Assembly: GCA_963724015.1 (NCBI GenBank)
Contig: CAVRTM010000011.1
Location: 121,127 to 185,126 of the forward strand
Length of the DNA stretch: 64,000 nt
Origin: CAVRTM01 sp963724015
Lineage (GTDB): Bacteria; Actinomycetota; Actinomycetes; Actinomycetales; Dermatophilaceae
Reading direction: 5' to 3'
The notes below the pieces were generated by a model. The model was not told where the DNA came from, did no database searches, and worked only from the letters and a program-made list of their open reading frames with translations. Position numbers and translations under genes: made by a program. The first letter of the stretch is position 1; the number at the start of each line of letters is the position of its first letter. This document shows, one piece after another, positions 39,629 to 49,567 of this stretch.

Positions 39629-39963
39629 CAGGATCGTGCTCCTTGAATCGGGGCCTTGGGTCGTCAGCGTCGTTGCGTCAGGTCAGGCGTCATGGTGTCC
39701 ATCGAGGTCGTGCTGTGGCGCCTGGTGACCTGCGAAAGCGTACTCAGGTGCCGGCGTCGGCGCGCGTTCAGTTCCCGTGAGGGACCCACCGTGCACAGGT
39801 TGCCAACGTCGGCCGCAGCCGTTGTGTTCCAGAGTCACAGATCCGGACAGGTTCGGACAAGTACTTACGTCCACCAATCTGTCCCACGCCTTGAGAATTA
39901 GATCACAAGCGGCCGTCGGCGCAGGTGAGGACGGCGTCAACCGGCGCGTTAGGCTCGGGCACC
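39629..39963 (-). promoter_or_regulatory. Upstream region of whiB1, with imperfect CRP-like site
   Basis: This 335-bp gap has no gene. TGTGTTCCAGAGTCACA at 39823-39839 resembles a CRP half-site pair (TGTGA-N6-TCACA), but the spacing is one base too long and one base deviates. Mycobacterial whiB1 is controlled by CRP, so the site is worth testing. The centre is AT-richer (acttacgtccaccaatctgt, around 39862-39881), as expected for promoters. Confidence 0.3.
39950..39955 (+). promoter_or_regulatory. Probable -10 element of a leaderless promoter
   Basis: TAGGCT ends eight bases before the GTG at 39964. No Shine-Dalgarno sequence is present, so a leaderless transcript is likely. Confidence 0.45.
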
Positions 39964-40350
39964 GTGAGCACCGACCGCGCCCCCGTCCCACCAGTCGGCC
40001 CGGCCGCACGGGTGGCCGCGGTGGTCGTCGGCCTCCAGGCCCTGGCGCTGGCGGTCTTCGCGGTGTTCTACCTCGTGGCGTTCGTGCAGGGCGGCAGCGA
40101 CAACGCGGCGCGCGTGCTCAGCTCGGTCGTGCTGATCGCCGTCTTCGCCGCCGGGCTGGCCTTCCTGGCCCGTGGCCTGCTCACCGGACACCCGTCCGTT
40201 CGCACCCCCACCGTCGTGTGGGAGCTGCTGCTGCTGCCGGTCGGGGTCGGCCTGGTGCAGTCGGGTCAGGCGCTGATCGGCGCCGTCGTGCTGGTGGCCT
40301 CGGTGGTGTGCCTGCTCGCCGTGGCGCTGAGCCGGCGGCCCCAGGCGTGA
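39964..40350 (+). CDS. Small four-helix membrane protein
   Basis: This 128-residue protein has a short N-terminal tail (STDRAPVPPVGPAARV) and four predicted helices, among them VAAVVVGLQALALAVFAVFY, VLSSVVLIAVFAAGLAFLAR and LIGAVVLVASVVCLLAVALS. A short cytosolic end (RRPQA) follows. I recognise no enzyme motif. Proteins of this layout are common and unnamed in actinobacteria. It converges on the large FtsK-like gene, with 23 bp between the stops. Confidence 0.7.
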   Translation: MSTDRAPVPPVGPAARVAAVVVGLQALALAVFAVFYLVAFVQGGSDNAARVLSSVVLIAVFAAGLAFLARGLLTGHPSVRTPTVVWELLLLPVGVGLVQSGQALIGAVVLVASVVCLLAVALSRRPQA

Positions 40351-40373
40351 CCGGGGCTGCCTCTCCGCCGGCC

Positions 40374-43300
40374 TCATCCCGGGACGGCGACCTGCACGGG
40401 GGTGACGTCGGCTCCGTCGACGAACAGGCCCCGGCCCGGCACCACGTCACCGCCGCCCGGCGCCCGGATGCCGAACAGGTCGCCGTCGGCATAGCCCCCG
40501 GGGTGGAGCAGGACACCGAGCCGGTGCTTGCGGACCTCCACCGTGAGGCCGCGGAACATGGACGCCAGCTCGGCCGTGGTGCCGGCACAGAGGACACCTC
40601 CGCCGCTCGCCTCGGCGCGGCGGGCGATCTCCAGGAGCGGGCGCTCGACGGGCGTGTCGAGGAACAGCTCAGCGTCGTCCACGACCGCGACCAGGTCAGG
40701 GTGGGCAACAGCCAGCGCCGCGAGCGCCTCGTCGTCCGACGGGCCGAGCAGGGCGAGCGGCGTCGCGTGCGGTGGTGGGTCGCACGCTGCCCGGAGAGGT
40801 GGTGGCTCGCGCGCTGGGCTCCGCCGGGTCGAGCGCTCTCGGGTGCAGCAGCCTCGGTCACCTCGGTGCACCTCGGTCACCTGCGGCACTCCGGGCACCC
40901 CAGGCATCTCGACCTCTCGTGCCGGCTGCCACCTCGGGACGTCCTGAGGCAGCGTCGGGGGCGCCACGGAGGTCGGACAGCGGCGACCGGCGTGCGGTGA
41001 GCACCACCACTGGTCGGCCGGCCGCCAGCAGCTGCGCCACCAGGGTGTGCAACGTGGTCGAGCGGCCGGAGCGCGGCAGGCCCTGCCACCAGGGCGTTGG
41101 CCCCCTGTCCGAGGCGAGCCGAACCCACGGCGTCGTTGTGGTCGCCGCCGAGCCCGACGACCCCACCTGGCTGCGCTGCCTGGTGCCGCCGCCCGTTCGG
41201 GCTCTGCGCCAGCGGTGTCCCTGCCCTGTCTCGCTGCACGGCGGACAGCGTCACCCGCGTGGGCAGGGCGTCCACGCGGAACGGCGCCCGGGCGCTTGCG
41301 GCGACGTGGCCGTCGGAGGCGCCTCGCGCTGCCGTACCGGTGCGCGCCGACCGCATCCAGGACCGCCGCCTGCTCGGCGCTTCCCACGCCACCATCGAGG
41401 AAGGCGAGCTGCATCTCGACCGAGTCACTCAGGCGCAGGGCCCGTCCGGGAGGCTGATGGACCGGCACCGCCGCGCTGTCGATCCCCGCCATGAGCAGGT
41501 CCGTCGCATCGGCCAGCCGCAGGACCAGCTTCTCCGACACCACGGCCCCCACCCTGGACGTCAGGACGCTGCGGTCACCTGCCACGACCGCGCGGATCCC
41601 GATCGCCTGTCCCTCGCGCAGGACCCGGAGCATGGAGTCGAGGGTGCGCCCGTGGTCACGTGCCTCCCATCCGGACACCAGCCCCTCCCAGCCGTCGACC
41701 AGGACGACCAGATAGGGCAACGCCGCTCCGGTGGTGCATGGCGGTGCGCCGTCGCGGCCCAGCCCGAGGGCAGCACGGCGTTGCTCGGCCAGCGACCCGT
41801 AGCCGTGCTGTGCCATGAGGCTGCTGGCGCCGCACGGTCTCCTCCAGCAGGCGGGCGACGAGACGGTCGCCACGCGCCGCCTCGTCGCGGGTGACGACCG
41901 AGCCGGTGTGCGGGAGCCCGCTCAGTGCGAGCAGGCCGCCGGCGGCGCCGTCGAACGCGTAGAGGTGGACGTCGTCGGGGGACAGGCGTGTGGCGATGGT
42001 GCCGGCGAGCGTGCGCAGGAAGGAGGTCCGCCCCGTGCGGCTGGCCCCGGCCACGGCCAGGTGGCCGTCGTTCTCCACATCCCAGGTGACCGGCCGCTGG
42101 GCCTGCTGGCGGGGCAGGTCGGCGAGGGCGTAGGGCACGTGCCACGGATCGGCCAGGAGTGTGTCGGCTGGCACGAGGTCCGGCAGTGGCGGGAGCCACG
42201 GGGAAGGGGGGCGAGCGATGCCCGCGATGCGGGCGGCGCTGGGTGGTCGCCTCGACGAGCTGGGCCAGGTCGGTCGGGCCGCAGGCGGCGCCACGGGTCG
42301 GTCGCCGCGGAGGTGGGTCCCCAGCGGTGTCCCACGACCAACGGGACGCGCTGACGTCGGAGACCTCCTGCTCGTGAGCCCGTCCGCCGACCCGGGCGGT
42401 CTGGAAGAGCACGAGCGGCTGGGCGCCGCACCGTGCGTAGGCCCGGCCAGGGGCGCGTTCGGGTATGGCATGCGCCTGCCGGAGCGTCGATGACGTCGGT
42501 GGAGTCGACCGCGTCCCGCACACGCAGAGCGATCCGCAGGTTGACGTTCGCCTTGATGTCGGAGGAGACGATGCCGCCGGGACGCTGTGTGGCGAGGACG
42601 AGGTGGATGCCGAGCGACCGTCCCACCGCGGCGATCCGGACCAGCCCGTCGAGGAAGGCCGGCAGCTCCTCGGCGAGGGCCTTGAACTCGTCGATCACCA
42701 GCAGGAGGCGCGGCAGCCGCGCGTCAGCAGCGCCGGCGGTGGCCTGGTAGTCCTCGATGTCCTTGGCTCCGAGGTGCTGCAGCAGGCGCTCGCGCCGCCT
42801 GAGCTCGGCCTCGAGTGACGCCAGCGCCCGCGCCGTGAGATGGCCGTCGAGGTCGGTGACGAGACCGGCGGTGTGCGGCAGGAGCGCGCACTCCTTGAAC
42901 GCTGAGCCGCCCTTGTAGTCGACCAGGACGAAGACCATCTCATCGGGCCGGTTCCCCAGCGCGAGGGAGGCGATGAGCGTCTGCAGCAGCTCGGACTTGC
43001 CCGAGCCCGTCGTCCCGCCGACCAGCACGTGGGGACCGTCGCGGCGCAGGTCCACGGTGTAGGGCCCGGCAGCGGCGACGCCCAGCAGGGCCGAGGTGGA
43101 GCGCGGCTGCACGCGCCAGCGGGCTGGCCACGTCCTCCGGCGACAGGCCGTCCGGAGCAAGGACGTCCAGGAGCCGGGCGCGCTCGGGCACCTGCGGCCG
43201 GTCCGCGTCGGGGGTGGCATCACGCAGGCGTGCCAGCGCGCGGGCGAACCGGTGGGCCCAGCGGTCGGACACGGCGTCGGGGGTCACATCCTTGACCGCG

Positions 43301-44968
43301 GCCGCCGCAGCGACGTCGACGGTGAGCCGGGAGGGGTGTCCCGGCTGGACCTGCACCACCGCACCCGCCTCGACCGGGAGCCGTGCCGGGTCGGTGTCCA
43401 CGCAGATGAAGTGGACGCCGACCGCCGGGCCGTCCCGAAGCAGCAGGGACACACCTGGGACAGCGCGGAGCCGCTGGGCGCCGTCGAGCAGGACGACGCA
43501 GTGCGCGCCTCGCCACGGGCCACGACCCAGGCCCTGCTGGCTCGGTCCGCCGCGCGACCAGCGCTGTCAGCTCGGCGACCCGGCGGCGTACCTGGTCGCC
43601 CCCCGCCGTCAGGACCCCCACGAGGTTGCGGCACTCGCCGCCGGCCCGCGGGCGGGTGTGGGGCAGGTACGCGGTCCACGCCCAGTCGCGCCCGAGCGAG
43701 GCGTCAGCGCACAGCACGTGGAGTGAGACGTCCTGCGGCGAGTGCCAGCCGCACACCTGTGCCACGAGGGCGCGGGCCACGCCCACGGTTTCCTGGCGTG
43801 GTCCGGTCAGGCCCAGGACGCCGACAGCCGGGAGCGGGACGGCAACAGGCACCCGGTGGAGCTCGCGGGTGGTGCGACCGGCGTCGAGGGCGGGGTCGAC
43901 CAGCGTGGTGCTGGAAGGGAGGGTCCCGGTGCCGACGGAGAGGCACAGGAAGTCGTCGTCGACGGGGCGGCGCTCCCAGAGGCGCGTCAGCGGGCCGGCT
44001 GCGGTCTTGAGCAGGAGCGCATGGTCTGGGTGCTGCAGCAGGCGCTGGTCCCGCTCCCGTCGGAGCGCAGCGTCCAGTGCCTGCTCGGCCGCGGCCAGGG
44101 CCTGGGCGTGGGACCTGAGCTCGGCCGCCCAGGTGGTGCGCCCCTGGCGCCGGTCGCTGAGCCAGCCGCCCAGGAGCATGACGGGGCTCATCAGGCCGAA
44201 CAGCAGCATGGTGGGGCTGTCGAGGACCCGCCACATCACCACGGCGAGCACGAGTGGGAGGAGTGCAGCCATCAGCGGAAGGCGAGGCGCGTCGCGTCGT
44301 ACGGGGGGCGGGGGCAGTCGGATCTCGGCGCTCGCCGTCGGAGGGTGCAGCCGTGGGCGGCGGTTCACCGCGAGGTGGCCCTCGCCGTCCGGATGGGCGG
44401 CCGCGGGCGCGCCCGAGGAGGGGCGGAACAGGAGCGTGGAGGAGCCCAGCCTGAGCCGGGCATGCCGCGGCAGCTCACGAGGCGTGCCCTCGACCCGGAC
44501 CCCCTCCAGCCAGGTGCCGTTGGTCGACCGCAGGTCGCGGACCCGCACGCCGCCGGCGCCCACCTCGAGCTCGGCATGCACGCGTGAGAGGCCGGGGTCC
44601 TCGATCCTGATGCTGGCCTCGGCGGCACGGCCGACGCGGTGCCGCCCCGGCGGAAGGCGCAGGACGGCGCCCGAGTCGGGGCCGCCGACGACGTGGACCT
44701 CGACCAGCCCGCACGCGCCGCGGGAGGCGGGGGCGGCGTCCGGAGTGAACGTGAGGACGACGCCCTCGACCAGGGGTGGCACGCCGACGGGCGCCGTGGG
44801 CGACAGGGGCCTGCCATCGGCATACAGCGTCTGCAGCTCCTGCACCGGGCGCCCCAGCTCTCGTGCGACGGCGGGCACCAGGTCTCTCGCGGTCGACCCC
44901 GGTGGCACGCGCACCGTCAGCTCCACCGCGCCGTGGCGGCGCTGAGGGTCCACGACCGTGAGATGCAT
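40374..44968 (-). CDS. FHA-FtsK/SpoIIIE (EssC/EccC-like) multi-domain ATPase; heavily frameshifted
   Basis: This protein of about 1,530 residues has a domain order like EssC of firmicute type VII secretion. An N-terminal ubiquitin-like region (HLTVVDPQRRHGAVELTVRV) leads to an FHA domain (GRHRVGRAAEASIRIEDPGL; STNGTWLEG), two membrane helices (LPLMAALLPLVLAVVMW; MLLFGLMSPVMLLGGWL) and three P-loop domains. The first has a perfect Walker A (VLVGGTTGSGKSELLQTLIA) and VFVLVDYKGGSAFKE, VIDEFKALAEELP and HLVLATQRPGGIVSSDIKAN. The second keeps AGASRTGRTSFLRTLAG. The third is decayed. At least five frame changes occur, more than in any other gene here. The ATG at 44968 diverges from the tad operon. 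No WXG100 gene is adjacent. Confidence 0.78.
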
Positions 44969-45258
44969 CTCCACGCTGTCGACCCCTCTCGCGGTGCTCG
45001 CCCGACGTCGTCGGGGCCGTCCGAGCCCTCGACGCCGCCCCTGCTCCTGCCCCGTGCAGGAGTCTGCCCGGACGTGCCGACCGGCGTCGCGCGCTGTCCA
45101 CAGGAGGCCGTCCGGACGGCGCGTCGAGGCCTTGTCCACAGAGGGATCGATGGAACGGCTCCCCGGTCGGCCGTTTCCCTTTACTCTTCCCTGACGTTGC
45201 CTCATCGGGGCAAACGGGGGCGCCTCGGGGGATGGCGGAGAAGACAGGGGGAGGGTTG
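44969..45258. promoter_or_regulatory. Divergent control region between the FtsK-like gene and the second tad operon
   Basis: These 290 bases hold no gene. Two 9-mers match the high-GC DnaA-box form: CTGTCCACA (45094-45102) and TTGTCCACA (45132-45140), the second perfect. A TACTCT at 45182-45187 in an unusually AT-rich patch may be the -10 of the tad operon. Confidence 0.4.
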
Positions 45259-46485
45259 ATGGGAGCGGTCGAGAACGTCGTCACCGAGGTGCGCGAGCTG
45301 ATTCGACGCTCGGGTGTCGACCCGCTCAAGGACGCGCCCTCGATCCAGCAGCTCGTGCGCGATGCGATCGCCGACTACGACGAGCGGTCCCTGCACGGTG
45401 GCCTGCCGGCCCTTGCCGACCTGCACGGGGCGACCAAGAGCGTCCTGGACGCGGTCGCGGGGTTCGGCGCGATCCAGCCCTTCCTCGACGATCCCACGGT
45501 GGAGGAGATATGGATCAATGAGCCCACCAAGGTGTTCGTCGCCCGCGGCGGCACGGCCGAGCTCACCAGCACGCTGCTGACCGACGACGAGGTGCGCGAC
45601 CTGGTCGAGCGGATGCTGAAGTCCTCGGGCCGCCGGGTGGACCTGTCGTCGCCGTTCGTCGACGCCACCCTTCCCGACGGCTCCCGCCTCCACGTGGTCA
45701 TCCCGGACATCACCCGGACCCACTGGAGCGTCAACATCCGCAAGTTCGTCGTCAAGGCCGACCACCTGGACGACCTCGTCCGTCTGGGCACGCTGTCGCG
45801 GCCGGCGGCACGGTTCCTCGACGCCGCGGTGGCGGCGGGGCTGAACATCCTTGTCGCGGGAGGGACGCAGGCCGGGAAGACGACGATGCTGAACTGCCTT
45901 GCGGCTGCTATTCCTTCGCGGGAGAGGGTGGTCACCTGCGAGGAAGTCTTCGAGCTGAAGATCCCGTTGCGCGACGTGGCCGCGATGCAGTGCCGCCAGG
46001 CCAGCTTGGAAGGCACGGGTGAGATCCCGTTGCGCCGGCTGGTCAAGGAGGCGTTGCGGATGCGGCCCTCGCGGATCATCGTCGGCGAGGTGAGACAGGC
46101 CGAGAGCCTGGACCTGCTGATCGCGCTGAACAGCGGCATCCCTGGCATGTGCACCTTGCACGCCAACAGCGCTCGAGAGGCGATCACCAAGATCTGCACC
46201 CTCCCGCTGCTTGCCGGGGAGAACGTCGGCAGCAGGTTCGTGGTGCCGACCGTCGCCGGGTCCATCGACCTCGTGGTCCACGTCGCGCTGGAGCGCGATG
46301 GTGTCCGACGGGTCCGCGAGATCGTCGCTGTCCCGGGGCGGGTCGAGGGCGACGTGGTCGAGATCGCCGACCTCTACGTCCAGCGGCAGGGCGAGCTGGT
46401 CCGCGCCGACGGGTTCCCGCCGCACCGCGACCGGTTCGAACGAGCGGGGTATGACGTCGCTGCCCTCCTGGCGCAGGGCGACTGA
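45259..46485 (+). CDS. cpaF: CpaF/TadA secretion ATPase of the second tad locus
   Basis: This motor ATPase has about 408 residues. Walker A is AGGTQAGKTTMLNCLAAA (about 199), with Gln-Ala in place of the usual Gly-Ser. The Asp-box is IIVGEVRQAESLDLLIALNS and the His-box is CTLHANSAREAI. It differs strongly from the cpaF at 2.0 kb and resembles the Rv3659c type of the mycobacterial flp locus. The ATG at 45259 has AGGGGGAGG just upstream; another ATG at 45232 would add nine residues. The next gene follows directly. It heads a seven-gene pilus operon. Confidence 0.92.
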   Translation: MGAVENVVTEVRELIRRSGVDPLKDAPSIQQLVRDAIADYDERSLHGGLPALADLHGATKSVLDAVAGFGAIQPFLDDPTVEEIWINEPTKVFVARGGTAELTSTLLTDDEVRDLVERMLKSSGRRVDLSSPFVDATLPDGSRLHVVIPDITRTHWSVNIRKFVVKADHLDDLVRLGTLSRPAARFLDAAVAAGLNILVAGGTQAGKTTMLNCLAAAIPSRERVVTCEEVFELKIPLRDVAAMQCRQASLEGTGEIPLRRLVKEALRMRPSRIIVGEVRQAESLDLLIALNSGIPGMCTLHANSAREAITKICTLPLLAGENVGSRFVVPTVAGSIDLVVHVALERDGVRRVREIVAVPGRVEGDVVEIADLYVQRQGELVRADGFPPHRDRFERAGYDVAALLAQGD

Positions 46486-46486
46486 G

Positions 46487-47350
46487 ATGGCAGGCATCGG
46501 GGTTGGGGCGCTGCTCGGGGCGGGGCTGTTCTGCATCTGGTGGTCGTTCTGGCCGCGCGAGACGCGTCGTCCCAGCTCGCGGGTCGGCCTGATGGCCCGG
46601 CTCTCGGACCAGCTGGCGCAGGCAGGGTTTGCCACGCTGACGCCGCGAAGCCTGCTCGCCGCGTGTGCCATCTCGGGGTCGTTGGTGTTCCTCTTCTTCG
46701 CCGCGACAACGCGGGTACTGCCGGTGGCGTCGTGCTTCGGCCTGATGGCTGGATACGCGCCCATCGCGTTGGTACGGACGCGTGCTCGCAAACGGCGGGC
46801 GGTGATGCGTGACCTGTGGCCCGACGTGGTCGACAACATCGGCTCGGCCGTGCGTGCCGGGCTCGCGCTGCCGGAGGCGTTGAGCCAGCTCACCGTCCGC
46901 GGGCCGGAGGAGCTGCGCCCGGCATTCGCCAGCTTCGCCGAGGACTACCGGGCGACGGGGCGCTTCCAGGAGTGCCTCGACCGGCTCAAGGAACGGCTCA
47001 GTGACCCGGTTGCCGACCGGTTGGTGGAGTCGCTGCGCATCGCCAGGGAGGTCGGAGGCAGCGACCTCGGGCGGCTGCTGCGCACCTTGTCGACCTTTCT
47101 TCGCGAGGACGCGCGGACCCGTGCCGAGCTGGAGACGCGGCAGGGGTGGACGGTGAACGCGGCGAGGCTGGCGGTGGCCGCACCGTGGGCCGTGCTGGCG
47201 CTGCTGTGCACCCGGCCGGACTCGGTCCAGGCGTACAGCCGGCCCGCCGGCATCGCGGTGCTGGCTCTCGGGGGCGTGCTCTCGGTGGTCGCCTACCGGG
47301 TGATGGTGCACGTGGGTCGGCTGCCCGAGGAAAGCCGGGTGCTGCGATGA
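46487..47350 (+). CDS. tadB: TadB-like T2SSF membrane protein (second locus)
   Basis: This is a 287-residue platform protein. It has an N-terminal helix (VGALLGAGLFCIWWSFW), a helix pair around 60-100 (LAACAISGSLVFLFFAATTR) and the T2SSF core (DLWPDVVDNIGSAVRAGLAL; LRIAREVGGSDLGRLLRTLS). Two C-terminal helices end VMVHVGRLPEESRVLR. It is shorter than the first-locus TadB, as in Rv3658c-type proteins. The ATG follows the cpaF stop by one base, and its stop overlaps tadC (ATGA). Confidence 0.88.
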   Translation: MAGIGVGALLGAGLFCIWWSFWPRETRRPSSRVGLMARLSDQLAQAGFATLTPRSLLAACAISGSLVFLFFAATTRVLPVASCFGLMAGYAPIALVRTRARKRRAVMRDLWPDVVDNIGSAVRAGLALPEALSQLTVRGPEELRPAFASFAEDYRATGRFQECLDRLKERLSDPVADRLVESLRIAREVGGSDLGRLLRTLSTFLREDARTRAELETRQGWTVNAARLAVAAPWAVLALLCTRPDSVQAYSRPAGIAVLALGGVLSVVAYRVMVHVGRLPEESRVLR

Positions 47351-48325
47351 CGCACCCGAGCACCGCCTTGGCGTACGGCGCGTCGGCGCAGCCCGGTTGG
47401 TCGTGGCCGGGGGCGGCACTCGGCGCGGTTCTCGCTCTCGGCGTCTGCCTCGTGGTGGCGGGCCTGCCGGCCAGTCGCCGACCCGGGTCTGGAGGCGCGC
47501 ATGGCGCCGTACCTGCGTGACGCGCCCAGGCCCAGCCGGCTTCTCGCCGTGCGGCCGGACGCGGGTGCTGCGGGGCTGGTGCAGCTCGCGCGGCCGGTGC
47601 TGCGCGACCTCGGCCGCGGGGTCGAGCGCCTGCTCGGTGGTGCGGCGTCGGTCCGCCGACGGCTTCAGCGTGCCGGGCTGCCTCCGGATGTCGAGGGGTT
47701 CCGGGCCGAGCAGGTCGTGTGGGGCATCGTCGCCGGGCTGGGGGGCACGGCCGTCGCCGCGCTGCTGTGGGCCCGTGGTCGCAGCGCCGTGGTGCCGCTG
47801 GTGCTGCTCGTGCTGTGTGCGACCGGCTGCGGGATCGTGGCCCGCGACCAGATGCTCAGCCGGGCCGCCAAGCGGCGCGAGCAGCGGATCCTGCAGGAGT
47901 TCCCCACCGTGGCCGAGCTGTTGGCCCTTGCCGTCGGAGCCGGGGAAGGGGCAACCGGCGCCCTCGAGCGGGTCTGCCGCCTGTCCCAGGGCGAGCTGTC
48001 GGGCGAGCTGCGGCGCTGCCTGGCCGACGCACGCGCCGGCGCCAACCTGCCGGCTGCGCTGGAAGGGCTGGCAGGCCGCACCGGCCTCATGAGCCTGGCC
48101 CGCTTCGTCGACGGCATCGTCGTCGCGGTCGAGCGAGGCACGCCCCTGGCCGACGTGCTGCGCTCCCAGGCGCAGGACGTGCGCGAGGCCGGTCGCCGCG
48201 CCGTCATGGAAGAGGGCGGCAAGAAGGAGATCGCGATGATGGTGCCGGTCGTCTTCCTGGTGCTTCCCGTCACCGTGCTCTTCGCCGTCTATCCCGGCTT
48301 CACGTTCCTGCGGTTCTCGATCTGA
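47347..48325 (+). CDS. tadC: TadC-like T2SSF membrane protein (second locus); one frameshift
   Basis: This platform protein has about 325 residues after removing one base near 47480, within cgacccgggtctggaggc. The first 45 residues (WSWPGAALGAVLALGVCLVV helix) and the rest then join smoothly through DPGLEARMAPYLRDAPRPSR. The T2SSF core is EQRILQEFPTVAELLALAVG, LSGELRRCLADARAGANLPA and REAGRRAVMEEGGKKEIAMM, and the end is LPVTVLFAVYPGFTFLRFSI. It matches Rv3657c-type TadC. The pilin gene follows after 50 bp. Confidence 0.85.
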
Positions 48326-48375
48326 GCCTGCAACCCGTACGACTCCGTGTCTGTCACTATCCGAGGGGAACCACC

Positions 48376-48599
48376 ATGACCATCATCCGCAGCCTGACCG
48401 CCAGCGTCCTGACCGTGACGCTACGTCCTGCGCGGGGGCAGTTGCGCCCCGGCACGACGACCCGGAACGAGGCGACGTGCCGGGGTGGGTGCTGATCACG
48501 TTGATGACCGCCGGTCTCGTGACCGCGCTGTGGGCACTGGCCGGGCCGCAGCTGAACGCCGTCTTCACCGACGCCATCAGCTCGGTCAGCGGACCCTGA
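48376..48599 (+). CDS. flp: Putative Flp-type pilin, short gene with a frame change
   Basis: This gene was found by reading across frames. It starts at the ATG at 48376 (MTIIRSLTASVLTVTL), a basic leader. After a frame change near 48430 it reads ERGDVPGWVLITLMTAGLVT and ALWALAGPQLNAVFTDAISS to a TGA at 48597-48599, about 74 residues. The pattern of a basic leader, a short acidic cleavage region (E-R-G-D), one long hydrophobic helix and a short tail is that of actinobacterial Flp prepilins in the Rv3656c position between tadC and tadE. The position in the operon supports it strongly. Without the repair neither frame gives a proper pilin. Confidence 0.65.
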
Positions 48600-48655
48600 C
48601 CGGGGTCTGTGGTCTGTGGACGCCGAACTGCCCTCGCGGCAGTGACCTGCTCGAT

Positions 48656-49066
48656 GTGCATGACGACGCCCGCGTGCTCGGCTCGTGGCGCGCCCCGGGG
48701 GACGGCGGTGCGGCGGTCGCGGACTTCGCCCTGGTCTCGGCGCTGGTCACCCTGCTGTTCCTGGCCGTGTTCCAGGTCGGTCTGGCGCTGCACATCCGCA
48801 ACACGCTGATCGCCTGCGCGTCCGAGGGGGCCCGCTACGGAGCGCGGGCTGACCGGGCGCCGGAGGACGGGGTTGCCCGTGCCCGCCAGCTCATCCGGGC
48901 CAGCCTCGCCGACCGCTATGCCGATGACGTCAGTGCCGACGCCACGACCGTCGGAGGTGTCGCGGTCGTCGAGGTCCGCGTGTCGGCGCCGCTGCCGGTC
49001 CTGGGGCTGCTCGGCCCCGACCGCGTACTGCGGGTCGGGGCCCACGCGTTCGCGGAGAACCAATGA
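48656..49066 (+). CDS. tadE: TadE-like pseudopilin
   Basis: This is a pseudopilin of about 136 residues. Following a short leader, the hydrophobic segment AVADFALVSALVTLLFLAVF with the preceding Gly-Gly forms the TadE signature. IRNTLIACASEGARYGARAD and a beta-rich tail (VVEVRVSAPLPVLGLLGPDR) follow. Start is uncertain: GTG at 48656 or GTG at 48674 both fit. The stop overlaps the ATG of the next gene by 4 bp. TadE proteins are minor components of the pilus, cut by the prepilin peptidase, for which no gene is visible here. Confidence 0.82.
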   Translation: MHDDARVLGSWRAPGDGGAAVADFALVSALVTLLFLAVFQVGLALHIRNTLIACASEGARYGARADRAPEDGVARARQLIRASLADRYADDVSADATTVGGVAVVEVRVSAPLPVLGLLGPDRVLRVGAHAFAENQ

Positions 49067-49567
49067 GGTGGGCCGCGGCCTGGGCCGGCCCGTCTCCGGC
49101 TGCAGCCGGACGGCCTGCTCGCCCGAGCTGGACGGGGAGCGCCTCCTCCGTCCGGTCCGGAGGCCGGCAGCGCGGTCGTGGAGTTCGTGTTCCTTGCCGT
49201 CCTGCTCATGGTGCCGCTGTTCTACCTCGTCATGGTGATGGCCAGGCTGCAGGCCGGCGCGTACGCCGTCAGCGCTGCCGCGCGTGAGGCCGGACGGGCC
49301 TACACCACCGCTGAGTCGCCGGCACAGGGCCCGGCCCGGGCACAGGCTGCTGCCGACATTGCGTTCGGAGACCAGGGTTTTGCCGGGCTGGGCACGGTCA
49401 GCATCACGTGTGACGGCACACCGTGCTTCCGCCCCGACGGGAGGGTCGAGGTCACGGCCAGCCTCACCGTGCCGCTGCCGCTGGTGCCGTCCGTGTTCGC
49501 CGGCGTCGTGCCGACCGCCATCCCCGTGTCCGCCACCCACGTGGCGACGGTCGACCGATTCCGGTGA
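49063..49567 (+). CDS. tadE: Second TadE-like pseudopilin; one frameshift
   Basis: This is a pseudopilin of about 167 residues. The ATG at 49063 overlaps the previous stop (ATGA). A frame change before 49170 joins the short leader to GSAVVEFVFLAVLLMVPLFY, the TadE-type helix with its Glu at position +5 after the processing site. AVSAAAREAGRAYTTAES and a beta-rich tail (GRVEVTASLTVPLPLVPSVF) follow. One extra base in the GC-rich stretch around 49100-49165 explains the break. The stop overlaps the GTG of the tadG-like gene. Confidence 0.75.

Noticed and set aside
39823..39839. A CRP site upstream of whiB1
   Set aside because: The half-sites are spaced one base too far and one base deviates. 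Kept only as a low-confidence note within the upstream region and not reported as a finding.
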